A DNA stretch of 64,000 nucleotides. It comes from Sulfuritalea sp. Its GTDB lineage: Bacteria > Pseudomonadota > Gammaproteobacteria > Burkholderiales > Rhodocyclaceae. Shown piece by piece: positions 52,647-61,042 of the stretch. Positions within the stretch are counted from its first letter, which is position 1. Each line of letters opens with the position of its first letter. The notes beneath the pieces are model-generated. The model was not told the DNA's origin. It was given only the letters and a program-made list of their open reading frames with translations, and ran no database searches. A program made the translations under genes and the position numbers. The stretch spans positions 170,062-234,061 of the forward strand of contig JALNYT010000003.1 in the NCBI GenBank assembly GCA_023229685.1, in the 5' to 3' direction.

Positions 52647-53111
52647 GTGTTCCATGTCGTTCTCGTCGCCCCGGAGATTCCGCCGAATACGGGCAATGTG
52701 ATTCGCCTCTGCGCCAATACCGGGGCCAGCCTGCACCTGGTCGAACCGCTCGGCTTCGACCTGTCCGACGCGCAGCTACGCCGCGCCGGACTGGACTATG
52801 CCGAGATGGCCTGCGTCACGGTGCATGCCGATTGGGCCGCCTGCCGCGCCGCACTCGGTGATGCCCGGCTATTCGCGCTGACCACGAAGGGAACACGCCG
52901 TCACGCCAGCGCCGACTTTCACCCGGGCGATGCTTTTGTCTTCGGCTCGGAATCGCGCGGACTGCCGGCGCAGGTGCTGGCCGACATCGACCAGAGCCAC
53001 CGCCTGCGCCTGCCGCTGATGCCGGGAAATCGCAGCCTGAACCTCTCGAATGCCGTGGCCGTGATGGTTTATGAGGCGTGGCGGCAGCAGGGATTCGCCG
53101 GCGGCGAATAA
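52647..53111 (+). CDS. trmL: tRNA (cytidine/uridine-34-2'-O)-methyltransferase TrmL
   Basis: SPOUT methyltransferase of the tRNA wobble position. 154 residues. Signatures: VLVAPEIPPNTGNVIRLCAN at the start, FVFGSESRGLP (SAM-binding knot) and RLPLMPGNRSLNLSNAVAVM. The start is GTG 52647 with AGAGG upstream; the conserved FHVVLVAPEIP follows immediately, so this start is firm. Confidence 0.96.
   Translation: MFHVVLVAPEIPPNTGNVIRLCANTGASLHLVEPLGFDLSDAQLRRAGLDYAEMACVTVHADWAACRAALGDARLFALTTKGTRRHASADFHPGDAFVFGSESRGLPAQVLADIDQSHRLRLPLMPGNRSLNLSNAVAVMVYEAWRQQGFAGGE
52895..52919. repeat. Copy of dispersed 25-bp motif inside trmL
   Basis: ACGCCGTCAC followed by GCCAGCGCCGACTTT. In frame it encodes RRHASADFH, in a region of low conservation just before the FVFGSESRGLP knot. 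Confidence 0.5.
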
Positions 53112-53115
53112 GCGG

Positions 53116-54096
53116 TCACTCGTGCTTCGGGTCGCGCGCCATCAGTTGTTCCACCGCTGCACGCGGCGTGAGGCGGCCGTCGAGCACCGCGGTCACGGCG
53201 CGCGTGATGGGCATCTCGATGCCCAGCTCGGCGGCGCGGCGGGCGACTTCGCGCGCCGCGGGCACGCCTTCCGCGACATGACCGAGTTCGCGGCTGATGT
53301 CGGGCAGCGCCCGCCCCTCGGCCAGGAGCAGGCCGACGCGACGATTGCGTGAAAGTTCGCCGGTGCAGGTGAGAATCAGGTCGCCCATGCCGGCCAGGCC
53401 CATGAAGGTTTCACGCCGGGCCCCCAGCGCCTCGCCAAATCGCGTGATTTCCACCAGGCCGCGCGTGATCAGGGCGGCGCGCGCATTGAGGCCGAGACCG
53501 AGGCCGTCGCAAATTCCGGTGGCGATGGCCAGCACGTTCTTTACCGCGCCGCCGACTTCGGCGCCAGTCAGGTCTTCGTTGGCATAGATGCGCAGATTGC
53601 CGCCATGCAGCTTCTGCGCCGTGGCCTCGGCAAAGCCGGCATCGGTCGCCGCCAGGGTGATGGCGGTGGGCAGGCCGCGCGCCACCTCGAGGGCGAAGCT
53701 CGGCCCGGTAAGCACGCCACAGACGGCATTGCCCATCACCTCGGCCACTACCTGGTGCGGCAAAAGCCCGCTGCCGGCCTCCAGACCCTTGCACACCCAG
53801 AGGAAGGGCATGGCCGGCGCGATGATCTTGAGCTGCTCCAGCAGGGGCCGCAGGCCGGCCAGCGGGGCGGCGAGGATCGCCAGATCGGCGCCGGCCAGCG
53901 CGGCCTGCAGATCGGCCGTGACGCGCAAGGCATCCGGAAAACGGCAGGCGGGGAGATAACGCGGATTTTCACGCCGGCTTGCCATCTCGGCCGCACGCGC
54001 TGCATCACGCGCCCACAGGCTGACCTCATGCCGACCGGTGAAGGCAATCGCCAGCGCAGTCCCCCAAGCGCCGGCGCCCAAGACCGCTATCCGCAT
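53116..54096 (-). CDS. gpsA: Glycerol-3-phosphate dehydrogenase [NAD(P)+] GpsA
   Basis: Reduces dihydroxyacetone phosphate to glycerol-3-phosphate for phospholipid synthesis. 326 residues from ATG 54096, which puts the Rossmann motif LGAGAWGTALAI at residues 6-17. Substrate motifs LTGPSFALEVARGLPTA and GAVKNVLAIATGI (with catalytic Lys) and LAGMGDLILTC are present. It is convergent with trmL. In many proteobacteria gpsA lies next to secB, as it nearly does here, with an SH3 protein between. Confidence 0.97.
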   Translation of the reverse strand: MRIAVLGAGAWGTALAIAFTGRHEVSLWARDAARAAEMASRRENPRYLPACRFPDALRVTADLQAALAGADLAILAAPLAGLRPLLEQLKIIAPAMPFLWVCKGLEAGSGLLPHQVVAEVMGNAVCGVLTGPSFALEVARGLPTAITLAATDAGFAEATAQKLHGGNLRIYANEDLTGAEVGGAVKNVLAIATGICDGLGLGLNARAALITRGLVEITRFGEALGARRETFMGLAGMGDLILTCTGELSRNRRVGLLLAEGRALPDISRELGHVAEGVPAAREVARRAAELGIEMPITRAVTAVLDGRLTPRAAVEQLMARDPKHE

Positions 54097-54147
54097 CGCG
54101 CACACTCCATCGGCTGGTTGGTCATGGCGTGTCCGTTGTCGCGGCCG

Positions 54148-54609
54148 CTACAAACCCCAGACTTGATGCGCCTTGAGAAAACCGCTTTGCCCATCGCGAT
54201 GTTTCACCTTGACCCAACCGCCGGGAACGGCTTCGAGGAGTTCCAGGACCACGTCGCGTTCGGCCTCGAACACCAGCGGGGCCTTGTCTTCGGCGGCGGC
54301 ACGAACCTGGGCGCGGTCGAGGCGCACGATGACATTGCGCTTTTCAGTCAGCTGCTTTTTTTCGATCCAGGCCAGATCGCCCTTGCTGTCGCGCACTTTC
54401 GACCAGCCTTCGAGGCTGACCACGAGTTCCACCGGGGTGCCGGCGAGGGCGACGAACAGGGGTTTCGCCTTGGCTGACGGCGCATCGTACATCGGCGTCG
54501 CTTCCGCCACCGTGCGGTAGTCAAGCGCCCATGCCGGCCACGCGACCGTCAGCGCGGCCAAGGCCAGTGCAGCAGCAGGAAATCGCCGTAGCGCCACGAG
54601 TGCCGGCAT
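54148..54609 (-). CDS. Exported SH3-domain protein
   Basis: 153 residues with a signal peptide (AAALALAALTVAWPAWA/L) and two SH3-like repeats: TVAEATPMYDAPSAKAKPLF..GWSKVRDSKGDLAWIEKKQL and VIVRLDRAQVRAAAEDKAPL..GGWVKVKHRDGQSGFL. Bacterial SH3 domains usually bind peptidoglycan or other periplasmic ligands. It lies between secB and gpsA on the same strand. The molecular target is unknown. Confidence 0.82.
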   Translation of the reverse strand: MPALVALRRFPAAALALAALTVAWPAWALDYRTVAEATPMYDAPSAKAKPLFVALAGTPVELVVSLEGWSKVRDSKGDLAWIEKKQLTEKRNVIVRLDRAQVRAAAEDKAPLVFEAERDVVLELLEAVPGGWVKVKHRDGQSGFLKAHQVWGL

Positions 54610-54630
54610 TTGGGTTTGTGGTATCGCCGA

Positions 54631-55086
54631 CTATTGCAGCTGAATTTTGCTTTCGCCCTGCTGCTGTTCCATCAGGCGCTGCTGGTAGAGCGCCTCGAAG
54701 TTCACAGGAGCAAGGATCACCGGCGGGAAGCCGGCGCGATTGATCGCGTCGGAAACCGTTTCGCGGACGTAGGGGAAGAGAATGTTCGGACAGGCCACGG
54801 CAAGAATCGGCTCCATGTCCTGCTCCGGCACATTGCGAATCTGGAAGATGCCGGCCTTCACCACCTCGACCAGGAAGAATGCCTTTTCGCCTTCCTTCGC
54901 AGTGACATTGACGGTCAGCGCCACTTCATACATGCCGTCGCCGATCGTGTTCGCCGCGCTTTGAATCTGCACTTCGATGCTCGGCGTCTCGCGCTCCAGA
55001 AAAATCTGCGGTGCATTGGGCACCTCGATGGAAAGATCCTTGACGTAAATCTTTTCGATGCTGAAAACCGGTTGCTCTTCGCTCAT
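54631..55086 (-). CDS. secB: Protein-export chaperone SecB
   Basis: Tetrameric cytosolic chaperone that keeps preproteins unfolded and hands them to SecA. 151 residues. Signatures: VFSIEKIYVKDLSIEVPNAP, QSAANTIGDGMYEVALTVNV and CPNILFPYVRETVSDAINRA with the conserved FPYVRE. It is followed upstream by grxC (36 nt apart), the usual grxC-secB order. Confidence 0.97.
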   Translation of the reverse strand: MSEEQPVFSIEKIYVKDLSIEVPNAPQIFLERETPSIEVQIQSAANTIGDGMYEVALTVNVTAKEGEKAFFLVEVVKAGIFQIRNVPEQDMEPILAVACPNILFPYVRETVSDAINRAGFPPVILAPVNFEALYQQRLMEQQQGESKIQLQ

Positions 55087-55121
55087 GATGAATTGGCAGG
55101 TTAGGGGGAAATGGGATGATT

Positions 55122-55379
55122 CTACGCGGCCAGCAGTGAATCGAGTTTGCCCTGACGCTCCAGTTCATAGAGCTCGTCGCAGCCGCCAACATGTGTCTCG
55201 CCGATATAGATCTGCGGCACGGTGCGGCGGCCCGTCCTCTGCATCATTTCTTCGCGCCGCTCGGGTTCGAGGTCGACGCGCACCTTCTCGATTTCCGTAA
55301 CGCCCTTGCGCGTCAGCAGTTGCTCGGCGCGCACGCAGAACGGACAAACGGCGGTGGAATACATTAGAACCTTGGACAT
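55122..55379 (-). CDS. grxC: Glutaredoxin 3
   Basis: 85-residue dithiol glutaredoxin. Active site CPFC at residues 12-15 in STAVCPFCVRAEQLL, the TVPQIYIGETHVGG cis-Pro and glutathione-binding segment, and a C-terminal helix. It reduces glutathione-mixed disulfides using glutathione. It lies in the order rhodanese-grxC-secB. Confidence 0.96.
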   Translation of the reverse strand: MSKVLMYSTAVCPFCVRAEQLLTRKGVTEIEKVRVDLEPERREEMMQRTGRRTVPQIYIGETHVGGCDELYELERQGKLDSLLAA

Positions 55380-55393
55380 TGGGCGCTCCGGAC

Positions 55394-55804
55394 TCAGGAC
55401 TTGGTGGTCAGGGGAAGATTGGCCTCCAGCCAGCCCGAGACTCCCCCGCGGAGATTGAATACCTTCTCGAAGCCGCCCTTCTTCAGTTTGCCGCAGGCAG
55501 ACGATGAGCGATTGCCCGTCGCGCAGCAGATGATGATCGGCCGATCCTTGAACTTCTCCAGCTCGGACATCCGCTTCTCGAGCTGTGCCAGCGTGATGTG
55601 GCGCGCCCCGGCTATGTGACCGGAACCCCACTCGCCGGTTTCGCGCACGTCCAGCACCAGCGCATCCTCGCGGTTGATCAGCAAAGTCGCCTGCGCCGGC
55701 GTCAGATTTTCGGCGCCACCGCCGGATACGAGCGGCCACAACAGCATGCCGCCACTGACCAAAGCGAGAGCCACCCAAATCATGTTCTGTTGCACAAATT
55801 CCAT
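55394..55804 (-). CDS. Membrane-anchored rhodanese-like sulfurtransferase
   Basis: 136 residues: an N-terminal membrane helix (MIWVALALVSGGMLLWPLV) then one rhodanese domain (LTPAQATLLINREDALVLDV, GHIAGARHITLAQLEKR). The active-site loop IIICCATGNRSSSAC contains the catalytic cysteine and is of the CxxGxR type. It moves sulfane sulfur between acceptors. A BigR/SqrR-like repressor gene lies 6 nt away on the same strand and grxC follows, suggesting a thiol or persulfide role. Confidence 0.9.
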   Translation of the reverse strand: MEFVQQNMIWVALALVSGGMLLWPLVSGGGAENLTPAQATLLINREDALVLDVRETGEWGSGHIAGARHITLAQLEKRMSELEKFKDRPIIICCATGNRSSSACGKLKKGGFEKVFNLRGGVSGWLEANLPLTTKS

Positions 55805-55810
55805 TGTTGT

Positions 55811-56137
55811 CTATTCCCTGTGAGCTGAGACGCCACAGAACACCTCGCGCATCAGGGCGATGAGCTGGAGGGTACGGTGGTCGGCGATACGATAAAAAAC
55901 CCGGTTGGCGTCCTTGCGGGTTTGCAGAACGCCCTTGTCGCGCAGAATCGCGAGGTGTTGCGAGATATTGCTCTGTGAGGTGCCGACGGCTTCGACGATA
56001 TCCTGCACGCAGGTTTCCTGGTCGCCCACCACGCACAGAATTTTCAGGCGCAAGGGATGCGAGATTGCCTTCAGCGCCCGCGCCGCGGTTTCTATGTGTT
56101 CCTGTTTGCCTATCAGTTCGATGATTGCTGGATCCAT
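55811..56137 (-). CDS. ArsR-family repressor, BigR/SqrR-like persulfide sensor
   Basis: 108-residue winged-helix repressor (ARALKAISHPLRLKILCVVG, VGTSQSNISQHLAILRDKG, TRKDANRVFYRIAD). It lacks the metal-binding ELCVCD motif but has Cys35 (KILC) and Cys101 (EVFC), 66 residues apart. In BigR (Cys42/Cys108) and SqrR (Cys41/Cys107) the sulfide/persulfide-sensing cysteines have the same spacing and lie at the same two places. It also has Cys43. The downstream rhodanese gene, 6 nt away, supports a sulfur-stress role. Family and sensing chemistry are inferred. Confidence 0.8.
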   Translation of the reverse strand: MDPAIIELIGKQEHIETAARALKAISHPLRLKILCVVGDQETCVQDIVEAVGTSQSNISQHLAILRDKGVLQTRKDANRVFYRIADHRTLQLIALMREVFCGVSAHRE

Positions 56138-56180
56138 GCCGGGCTAGTCCCTGGTTATGATGTTAGGTATCTGTGATGGC

Positions 56181-56210
56181 GGCAATTTCTTATATTATAG
56201 AATACTGGTA
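56181..56210. promoter_or_regulatory. AT-rich divergent promoter/operator region (repressor/gpmA)
   Basis: ATTTCTTATATTATAGAATA lies in a 97-bp divergent gap and is far more AT-rich than its surroundings. The imperfect dyad TTCT..AGAA suggests the operator of the ArsR-type repressor; TATTAT could be a -10 element. Not confirmed. Confidence 0.45.
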
Positions 56211-56234
56211 TTGCTCCGGGTTAAGGCTTTGACC

Positions 56235-56984
56235 ATGTACAAGATCGTTCTGCTTCGCCACGGCGAATCCACTTGGAACCAGGAAAACCGTTTCACCGGC
56301 TGGACCGATGTCGGCCTCACCGAAAAGGGACTCGCCGAGGCGGTCGCCGCCGGCCAGTTGCTGAAAAAGGAGGGCTATGCCTTCGACATCGCCTATACCT
56401 CGGTGCTGCGCCGCGCGATCAAGACGCTGTGGACCGTGCTGGAGGAAATGGACCGCATGTGGATTCCGGTGCAGCATTCGTGGCGGCTGAATGAACGCCA
56501 CTACGGCGCGCTGCAGGGACTCAACAAGGCCGAAACCGCGGCCAAGTTCGGCGACCAGCAGGTGCTGATCTGGCGTCGCGCCTACGACACGCCACCGCCG
56601 CCGCTGGCGGAAGACGACCCGCGCCTGGAGACGGACAACCCGCGCTATGCGGATCTTCCGGCCGCCCAGTTTCCGCGTACGGAATGCCTCAAGGACACGG
56701 TCGACCGCTTCCTGCCGTATTGGCATGAAACCATCGCGCCTGCCGTCAAATCCGGCCGGAAGGTGATCATTGCGGCCCACGGCAACAGCCTGCGGGCACT
56801 GATCAAGTATCTGGACAAGGTGTCGGACGCCGACATCGTCGGCCTCAACATCCCCACCGCACAGCCGCTGGTCTACGAACTGGATGCCGACCTGAAGCCG
56901 ATTCGCAGCTACTACCTGGGCGATCAGGAAGCCATCAAGGCGGCGATGCAGGCGGTGGCGAATCAGGGCAAAGCAAAGGCGTGA
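56235..56984 (+). CDS. gpmA: 2,3-bisphosphoglycerate-dependent phosphoglycerate mutase
   Basis: Interconverts 3- and 2-phosphoglycerate in glycolysis and gluconeogenesis. 249 residues. The catalytic His is in LLRHGESTWN (residue 9), with the second His in AAHGNSLRAL (about 183) and the ENRFTGWTDVGLTEKG and ERHYGALQGLNKAE signatures of the dPGM type. ATG 56235 starts the conserved MYKIVLLRHGES. The stop overlaps the next start by 4 nt (GTGA). Confidence 0.97.
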   Translation: MYKIVLLRHGESTWNQENRFTGWTDVGLTEKGLAEAVAAGQLLKKEGYAFDIAYTSVLRRAIKTLWTVLEEMDRMWIPVQHSWRLNERHYGALQGLNKAETAAKFGDQQVLIWRRAYDTPPPPLAEDDPRLETDNPRYADLPAAQFPRTECLKDTVDRFLPYWHETIAPAVKSGRKVIIAAHGNSLRALIKYLDKVSDADIVGLNIPTAQPLVYELDADLKPIRSYYLGDQEAIKAAMQAVANQGKAKA

Positions 56985-58219
56985 TTCCCGGACGCAAAAT
57001 TTGCGTCAGAGCCATCTGCCTCGCCTCTCTTCTGGTTTCGACCGCATTCGCCGCAACGGTCGATTCGAAGAAGGGAGAACTACAGGATCTGAAGGGCCGC
57101 ATCGAGGCCTTGCGCCGCGACATGGCCGCGGTCGAGGAGTCGAAGACCTCCGCCGCCGACCAGTTGCGCGAGACCGAATCGGCGATCTCCAACGCCAACC
57201 GGCGCCTGCATGAACTGGGCGCCGAACGCGCCGAACTGAAAAGCCAGCTGGCCGATCTCGATGCGCAGAGCCAGCGCCTGGACCGCCAGACCGGTGCGCA
57301 ACAAAACCAGCTGGCGCACCTCCTGAACCGCCAGTTCGTCGGTGGCGATTCGGATGCGTTGCGGCTACTGCTGTCCGGCGACGACCCCAACCAGTCGGCG
57401 CGCGACCAGTATTTTCTGACTCAGCTCTCACGCGCCAAAGCCGGCCTGATCCAGCAATTGCGCGCGGTTGCGGCCGAGAAAACGCGCCTGGCCGAAGCGG
57501 TGCGCGAGCGGCAGGCGCAGCTGGCCGAGATCGAGCACCGGCAACAGGAAGGCCGCGCACAACTGCTCGAACGCAAGAAACAGCGGCTGTCGACACTGGC
57601 CGCCATTGCCGACCGCCTCAAGGCGCAGCGTCGGGAAATAAATACGCTGAAGCGGGACGAACAGCGACTGACCAAACTGATTGACGGGCTCACGCGTATC
57701 GCCGCAAGCAGAAAGACCAGGCCAAAAGTTCCCCAAGGGACGCACGGCGCTGGCTCTGCTGGCACGGCGAGCGCAAAAAGTCCCCGGGTAAAAGACCATG
57801 ATCCGGGCAATGTGGGCGGCGCCTTTGCCGCCTTGCGCGGCCGGCTCAGATTGCCGGTCAAGGGCACCATCGCCGGCCGTTTCGGCAGCCCGCGCGCGGA
57901 GGGGGGGGCAAGCTGGAAGGGCGTCTTCATTCGCGCCGCCGAAGGCGCCGAAGTCAAGGCGGTGGCCGGTGGCGCGGTGGTCTTCTCGGACTGGCTGCGC
58001 GGCTTTGGCAACCTGTTGATCATTGATCACGGCGACGATTTCCTGTCCGTCTACGGCAACAATGAATCTCTCCTGGCGGCGGTGGGCGCCAACGTCAAAG
58101 GCGGCGAACCGGTCGCCACGGTGGGAAACAGCGGCGGCAACCCGGAGTCGGGTTTATACTTTGAACTCAGGCATCGGGGCCAGCCGTTTGATCCCCTGAA
58201 ATGGGCGAGTAATCGCTGA
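56981..58219 (+). CDS. envC: EnvC-like murein hydrolase activator (degenerate M23/LytM domain)
   Basis: Cell-division factor that activates amidases at the septum. 412 residues, GTG start with GTGA overlap with gpmA. Signal peptide (CLASLLVSTAFAA), then long coiled coils (KGELQDLKGRIEALRRDMAA; QLSRAKAGLIQQLRAVAAEK), a Gly/Ala/Ser linker, and a C-terminal LytM domain (GTIAGRFGSPRAEGGASWKG, HGDDFLSVYGNNESLL). Zinc ligands are replaced (SWKG in place of the HxGxD motif, FELRHRG for HxH), so it is probably inactive as a peptidase, as in EnvC. ctpA follows. Confidence 0.9.
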   Translation: MIPGRKICVRAICLASLLVSTAFAATVDSKKGELQDLKGRIEALRRDMAAVEESKTSAADQLRETESAISNANRRLHELGAERAELKSQLADLDAQSQRLDRQTGAQQNQLAHLLNRQFVGGDSDALRLLLSGDDPNQSARDQYFLTQLSRAKAGLIQQLRAVAAEKTRLAEAVRERQAQLAEIEHRQQEGRAQLLERKKQRLSTLAAIADRLKAQRREINTLKRDEQRLTKLIDGLTRIAASRKTRPKVPQGTHGAGSAGTASAKSPRVKDHDPGNVGGAFAALRGRLRLPVKGTIAGRFGSPRAEGGASWKGVFIRAAEGAEVKAVAGGAVVFSDWLRGFGNLLIIDHGDDFLSVYGNNESLLAAVGANVKGGEPVATVGNSGGNPESGLYFELRHRGQPFDPLKWASNR

Positions 58220-58266
58220 GGGGTCCTGGTCCCGGCAAGCCCCGCCGTTATCCGTTCGGAGTTCCT

Positions 58267-59673
58267 ATGCGCAGCAAATTGCAACAAGTGGGTCTGGTGG
58301 TGTCCGGTCTGATCGTCGGCATCCTCGTCAGTCTGAATTTTTCCGCCAGCGCCGGCAAGGATGCCTCGCTGTCGGCGTTGCCGGTCGAGGAGCTGCGCAG
58401 CTTCGCTGATGTCTACAACGCCATCAAGCAGGGCTATGTCGAGCCGGTCGACGACAAGACGCTGATCACCCATGCGATCAGCGGCATGCTGGCGAATCTC
58501 GATCCGCACTCGGCATATCTGGATGCCGACTCATTCAAGGAGCTGCAAGTCAGTACCCAGGGCGAGTTCGGCGGCCTCGGCATCGAAGTCGGCATGGAAG
58601 ACGGTTTCGTCAAGGTCGTGTCCCCGATCGAGGACACTCCCGCGTACAAGGCCGGGCTGAAGCCTGGCGACCTCATCATCAAGCTTGACGATACCCCCGT
58701 CAAAGGCCTCACGCTCAACGACGCCGTCAAGAAAATGCGCGGCAAGCCGAAGACCCAGATCCGCCTGACCATCGTGCGCAAGGGCGAAACCAAGCCTTTC
58801 GAAGTGACTCTCACGCGCGAGAAAATCAAGGTACAAAGCGTCAAGTCCAAACTGCTCGAGGGTGGCTACGGCTACATGCGGGTGACCCAGTTCCAGGAGG
58901 AGACCGCACCCGACGTGGTGAAGCACCTGGAAAAGCTGGCGAAGGAAGACAAGGACGCCAAGGGCACAGGCATCAAGGGCCTCGTGCTGGACCTGCGCAA
59001 CGACCCCGGCGGCCTGCTCAACGGCGCGGTCGGCGTTGCCGCCGCCTTCCTGGAGCCCAAAACGCTGGTCACCTCGACCGACGGTCGCACGGAAGACGCC
59101 AAGCGTCGCTATTCGGCGAGCCCGGAAGACTACCAGCGCGGCTACAAGGATGACTTTATGAAGAACCTTCCAGCCTTTGCCAAGACCATACCGATGGTGG
59201 TGCTGGTCAACGGCGGCTCGGCCTCCGCCTCGGAGATCGTTGCCGGGGCCTTGCAGGATCACAAGCGCGCCGTGGTGATGGGCACCCAGACCTTTGGCAA
59301 GGGTTCGGTGCAAACCGTCCTGCCGCTGTCCAACAATGCCGCAATCAAGCTCACCACCGCACGCTATTACACGCCGTCGGGTCGTTCAATCCAGGCCAAG
59401 GGCATTACGCCGGACATCATTGCCGAGGAAACGGCTAACGGCGAAACGCGGGAACACGTGCGCGAGTCCGATCTGGAACGCCACCTCGGCAATGACAAGG
59501 ACAAGACGGCGGAACCCGCCGCACCGAAGCTGCAGACCAAGAATGGCAAGAAAGGCAAGCCGGACGAAGCGGATGAGGGGCCTCACGCACCGCTTGAATT
59601 CGCCTCGAAGAAGGACTACCAACTGAACCAGGCGGTGAACCTGCTGAAAGCCTGGCAGATCATCAAGCACTGA
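58267..59673 (+). CDS. ctpA: C-terminal processing peptidase, S41 family
   Basis: Periplasmic serine/lysine protease. 468 residues. N-terminal anchor or signal (VGLVVSGLIVGILVSLNF), a PDZ domain at about 95-165 (GEFGGLGIEVGMEDGFVKVV; AGLKPGDLIIKLDDTPVKG), and the S41 catalytic domain with GYMRVTQFQ, NGGSASASEIVAGALQDH (catalytic Ser) and GTQTFGKGSVQTVLP (catalytic Lys). An acidic/basic region KNGKKGKPDEADEGP precedes a helical end. It lies 47 nt after envC, which may share its septal/murein context. Confidence 0.94.
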   Translation: MRSKLQQVGLVVSGLIVGILVSLNFSASAGKDASLSALPVEELRSFADVYNAIKQGYVEPVDDKTLITHAISGMLANLDPHSAYLDADSFKELQVSTQGEFGGLGIEVGMEDGFVKVVSPIEDTPAYKAGLKPGDLIIKLDDTPVKGLTLNDAVKKMRGKPKTQIRLTIVRKGETKPFEVTLTREKIKVQSVKSKLLEGGYGYMRVTQFQEETAPDVVKHLEKLAKEDKDAKGTGIKGLVLDLRNDPGGLLNGAVGVAAAFLEPKTLVTSTDGRTEDAKRRYSASPEDYQRGYKDDFMKNLPAFAKTIPMVVLVNGGSASASEIVAGALQDHKRAVVMGTQTFGKGSVQTVLPLSNNAAIKLTTARYYTPSGRSIQAKGITPDIIAEETANGETREHVRESDLERHLGNDKDKTAEPAAPKLQTKNGKKGKPDEADEGPHAPLEFASKKDYQLNQAVNLLKAWQIIKH

Positions 59674-59689
59674 TGGCGAGACGCGCGCG

Positions 59690-60172
59690 ATGAGCCGAAT
59701 GACTCCGGAAAAGGCGCGTGAGTTACGTGATGAAATACGCGACGGCAAACCGCGCAAGCGGCCGGCTGCTTTCGTTCCGCAACCCGGCACGCGCAAGCAC
59801 CGCGAACTGCGGTTTGACCATCGGCATCCGGAGCACGTCGACGAAGCCCGCAAGCTGCTCTCCGGACTCGAAGGCATGGATATCGACACCGGGCTGGCGC
59901 CCTACAGTCTGTCGATCTGGTACGAAATCAGCGCCTACTCGCTGGAGGGACTCGAAGCCGCACTGGTGCGACAGGGCTTTCATCTCGACAGCAGCGTTTA
60001 CAGCAAGCTGATGCGGGCGCTGGTGTATTTCTGCGAGGAAACGCAAATGCGCAACATGCGCGTGCCCGAACGCCTGATCAAGAAATCGCACGAAGTCTAT
60101 TCCAAGGCCTGGGAACATCACCCCCACGGCGACCACGACGAGACGCCGCCCGAGCTCAGGCAAGACCGGTGA
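59690..60172 (+). CDS. Hypothetical protein, 160 aa
   Basis: Not recognised as a named family. 160 residues, cytosolic, charged (KARELRDEIRDGKPRKRPAA), with a conserved-looking core (LAPYSLSIWYEISAYSLEGL, LDSSVYSKLMRALVYFCEET) that resembles an alpha/beta ferredoxin-like fold. Coupled to the moeB-like gene downstream by GTGA overlap and following ctpA by 17 nt. Frequently seen as a conserved betaproteobacterial hypothetical; no function is assigned. Confidence 0.6.
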   Translation: MSRMTPEKARELRDEIRDGKPRKRPAAFVPQPGTRKHRELRFDHRHPEHVDEARKLLSGLEGMDIDTGLAPYSLSIWYEISAYSLEGLEAALVRQGFHLDSSVYSKLMRALVYFCEETQMRNMRVPERLIKKSHEVYSKAWEHHPHGDHDETPPELRQDR

Positions 60173-60924
60173 CCGACGACCAACTGCTGCGCTACAGCCG
60201 CCACATCCTGCTGCCGCAGATCGGCATCGAAGGCCAGGACAACATCGTCAAGGCGCGCGCCTTGGTCATCGGCGCCGGCGGCCTGGGTTCCCCCGCTGCC
60301 TACTACCTCGCCTCAGCCGGCGTCGGCACGCTGGTGCTGGCCGATGGCGATACGGTCGATCTGACCAATCTGCAGCGCCAGATCCTGCATCGTACCGATG
60401 CCGTGGGCATGGCCAAGGCCGAGTCCGGCAAGCGCACGCTGGGCGAGATCAACCCCGAATGCGATGTCATCGCGCTCAACGAACGTCTTTCCGGCCCGCG
60501 ACTGGATCAGGAAGTGGCGCGGGCCGACATCGTCCTCGACTGCTGCGACAACTTCGCCACGCGCCATGCCGTCAATCGCGCCTGCGTCAAATTCGGCAAG
60601 CCTCTGGTCTCCGGTGCGGCGATCCGTTTCGACGGGCAGGTGGCGGTGTTCGACTCCCGCCAGCCCGACGCACCGTGTTACCACTGCCTGTTTCCCGAAG
60701 AGCAGGATGTCGAGGAGGTGCGCTGCGCGGTCATGGGCGTTTTTGCGCCGCTGACCGGCATCATCGGCACCGTGCAGGCAGCCGAAGCCCTGAAGCTGCT
60801 GATCGGTTGCGGCACCAGTCTCGCCGGACGCCTGCTGCTGCTCGATGGTCTCGGCATGGAATGGCGCGAGATCCGGGTACCGCGCGATCCGGGGTGTTTA
60901 GTTTGCGGGAAAACTGCCGAATAG
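60169..60924 (+). CDS. moeB: MoeB/ThiF/HesA-family adenylyltransferase
   Basis: Activates the C-terminus of a sulfur-carrier protein (MoaD or ThiS) by adenylation for molybdopterin or thiamine synthesis. 251 residues. Rossmann ATP motif VIGAGGLGSPAAYYLASAGV at about 32-51, DLTNLQRQILHRT, the catalytic Asp region LDCCDNFATRHAVN, and two zinc CxxC pairs (CYHCLF and CLVCGK). MoeB and ThiF cannot be told apart with certainty here. GTG start overlapping the upstream stop. Confidence 0.88.
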   Translation: MTDDQLLRYSRHILLPQIGIEGQDNIVKARALVIGAGGLGSPAAYYLASAGVGTLVLADGDTVDLTNLQRQILHRTDAVGMAKAESGKRTLGEINPECDVIALNERLSGPRLDQEVARADIVLDCCDNFATRHAVNRACVKFGKPLVSGAAIRFDGQVAVFDSRQPDAPCYHCLFPEEQDVEEVRCAVMGVFAPLTGIIGTVQAAEALKLLIGCGTSLAGRLLLLDGLGMEWREIRVPRDPGCLVCGKTAE

Positions 60925-60942
60925 TACAAGAACCATAAATTC

Positions 60943-61021
60943 AGCCACAGAGGACACAGAGATCACAGAGGAAGGGCAAACCCAAAGGTTTTTCTCTGTG
61001 CCCTCTGTGTCCTCTGTGGCT
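60943..61021. repeat. CACAGAG-heptad inverted repeat, full copy (79 bp)
   Basis: Same structure and outer ends (AGCCACAGAG / CTCTGTGGCT) as the copy at 2601-2678, with left arm CACAGAG units and right arm CTCTGTG units. It lies between two convergent genes, where it could serve as a bidirectional terminator-like hairpin. Confidence 0.85.
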
Positions 61022-61042
61022 AATGGTTTTCGGGGTCAGCCA

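Noticed and set aside
54620..54635. Partial 25-bp motif near the secB stop
   Set aside because: Only GTATCGCCGACTATT remains and the central CCAGCG is missing, so it cannot be told from chance.
56981..58219. Active M23 endopeptidase
   Set aside because: Zinc ligands of the HxGxD and HxH motifs are replaced, as in EnvC-type activators.
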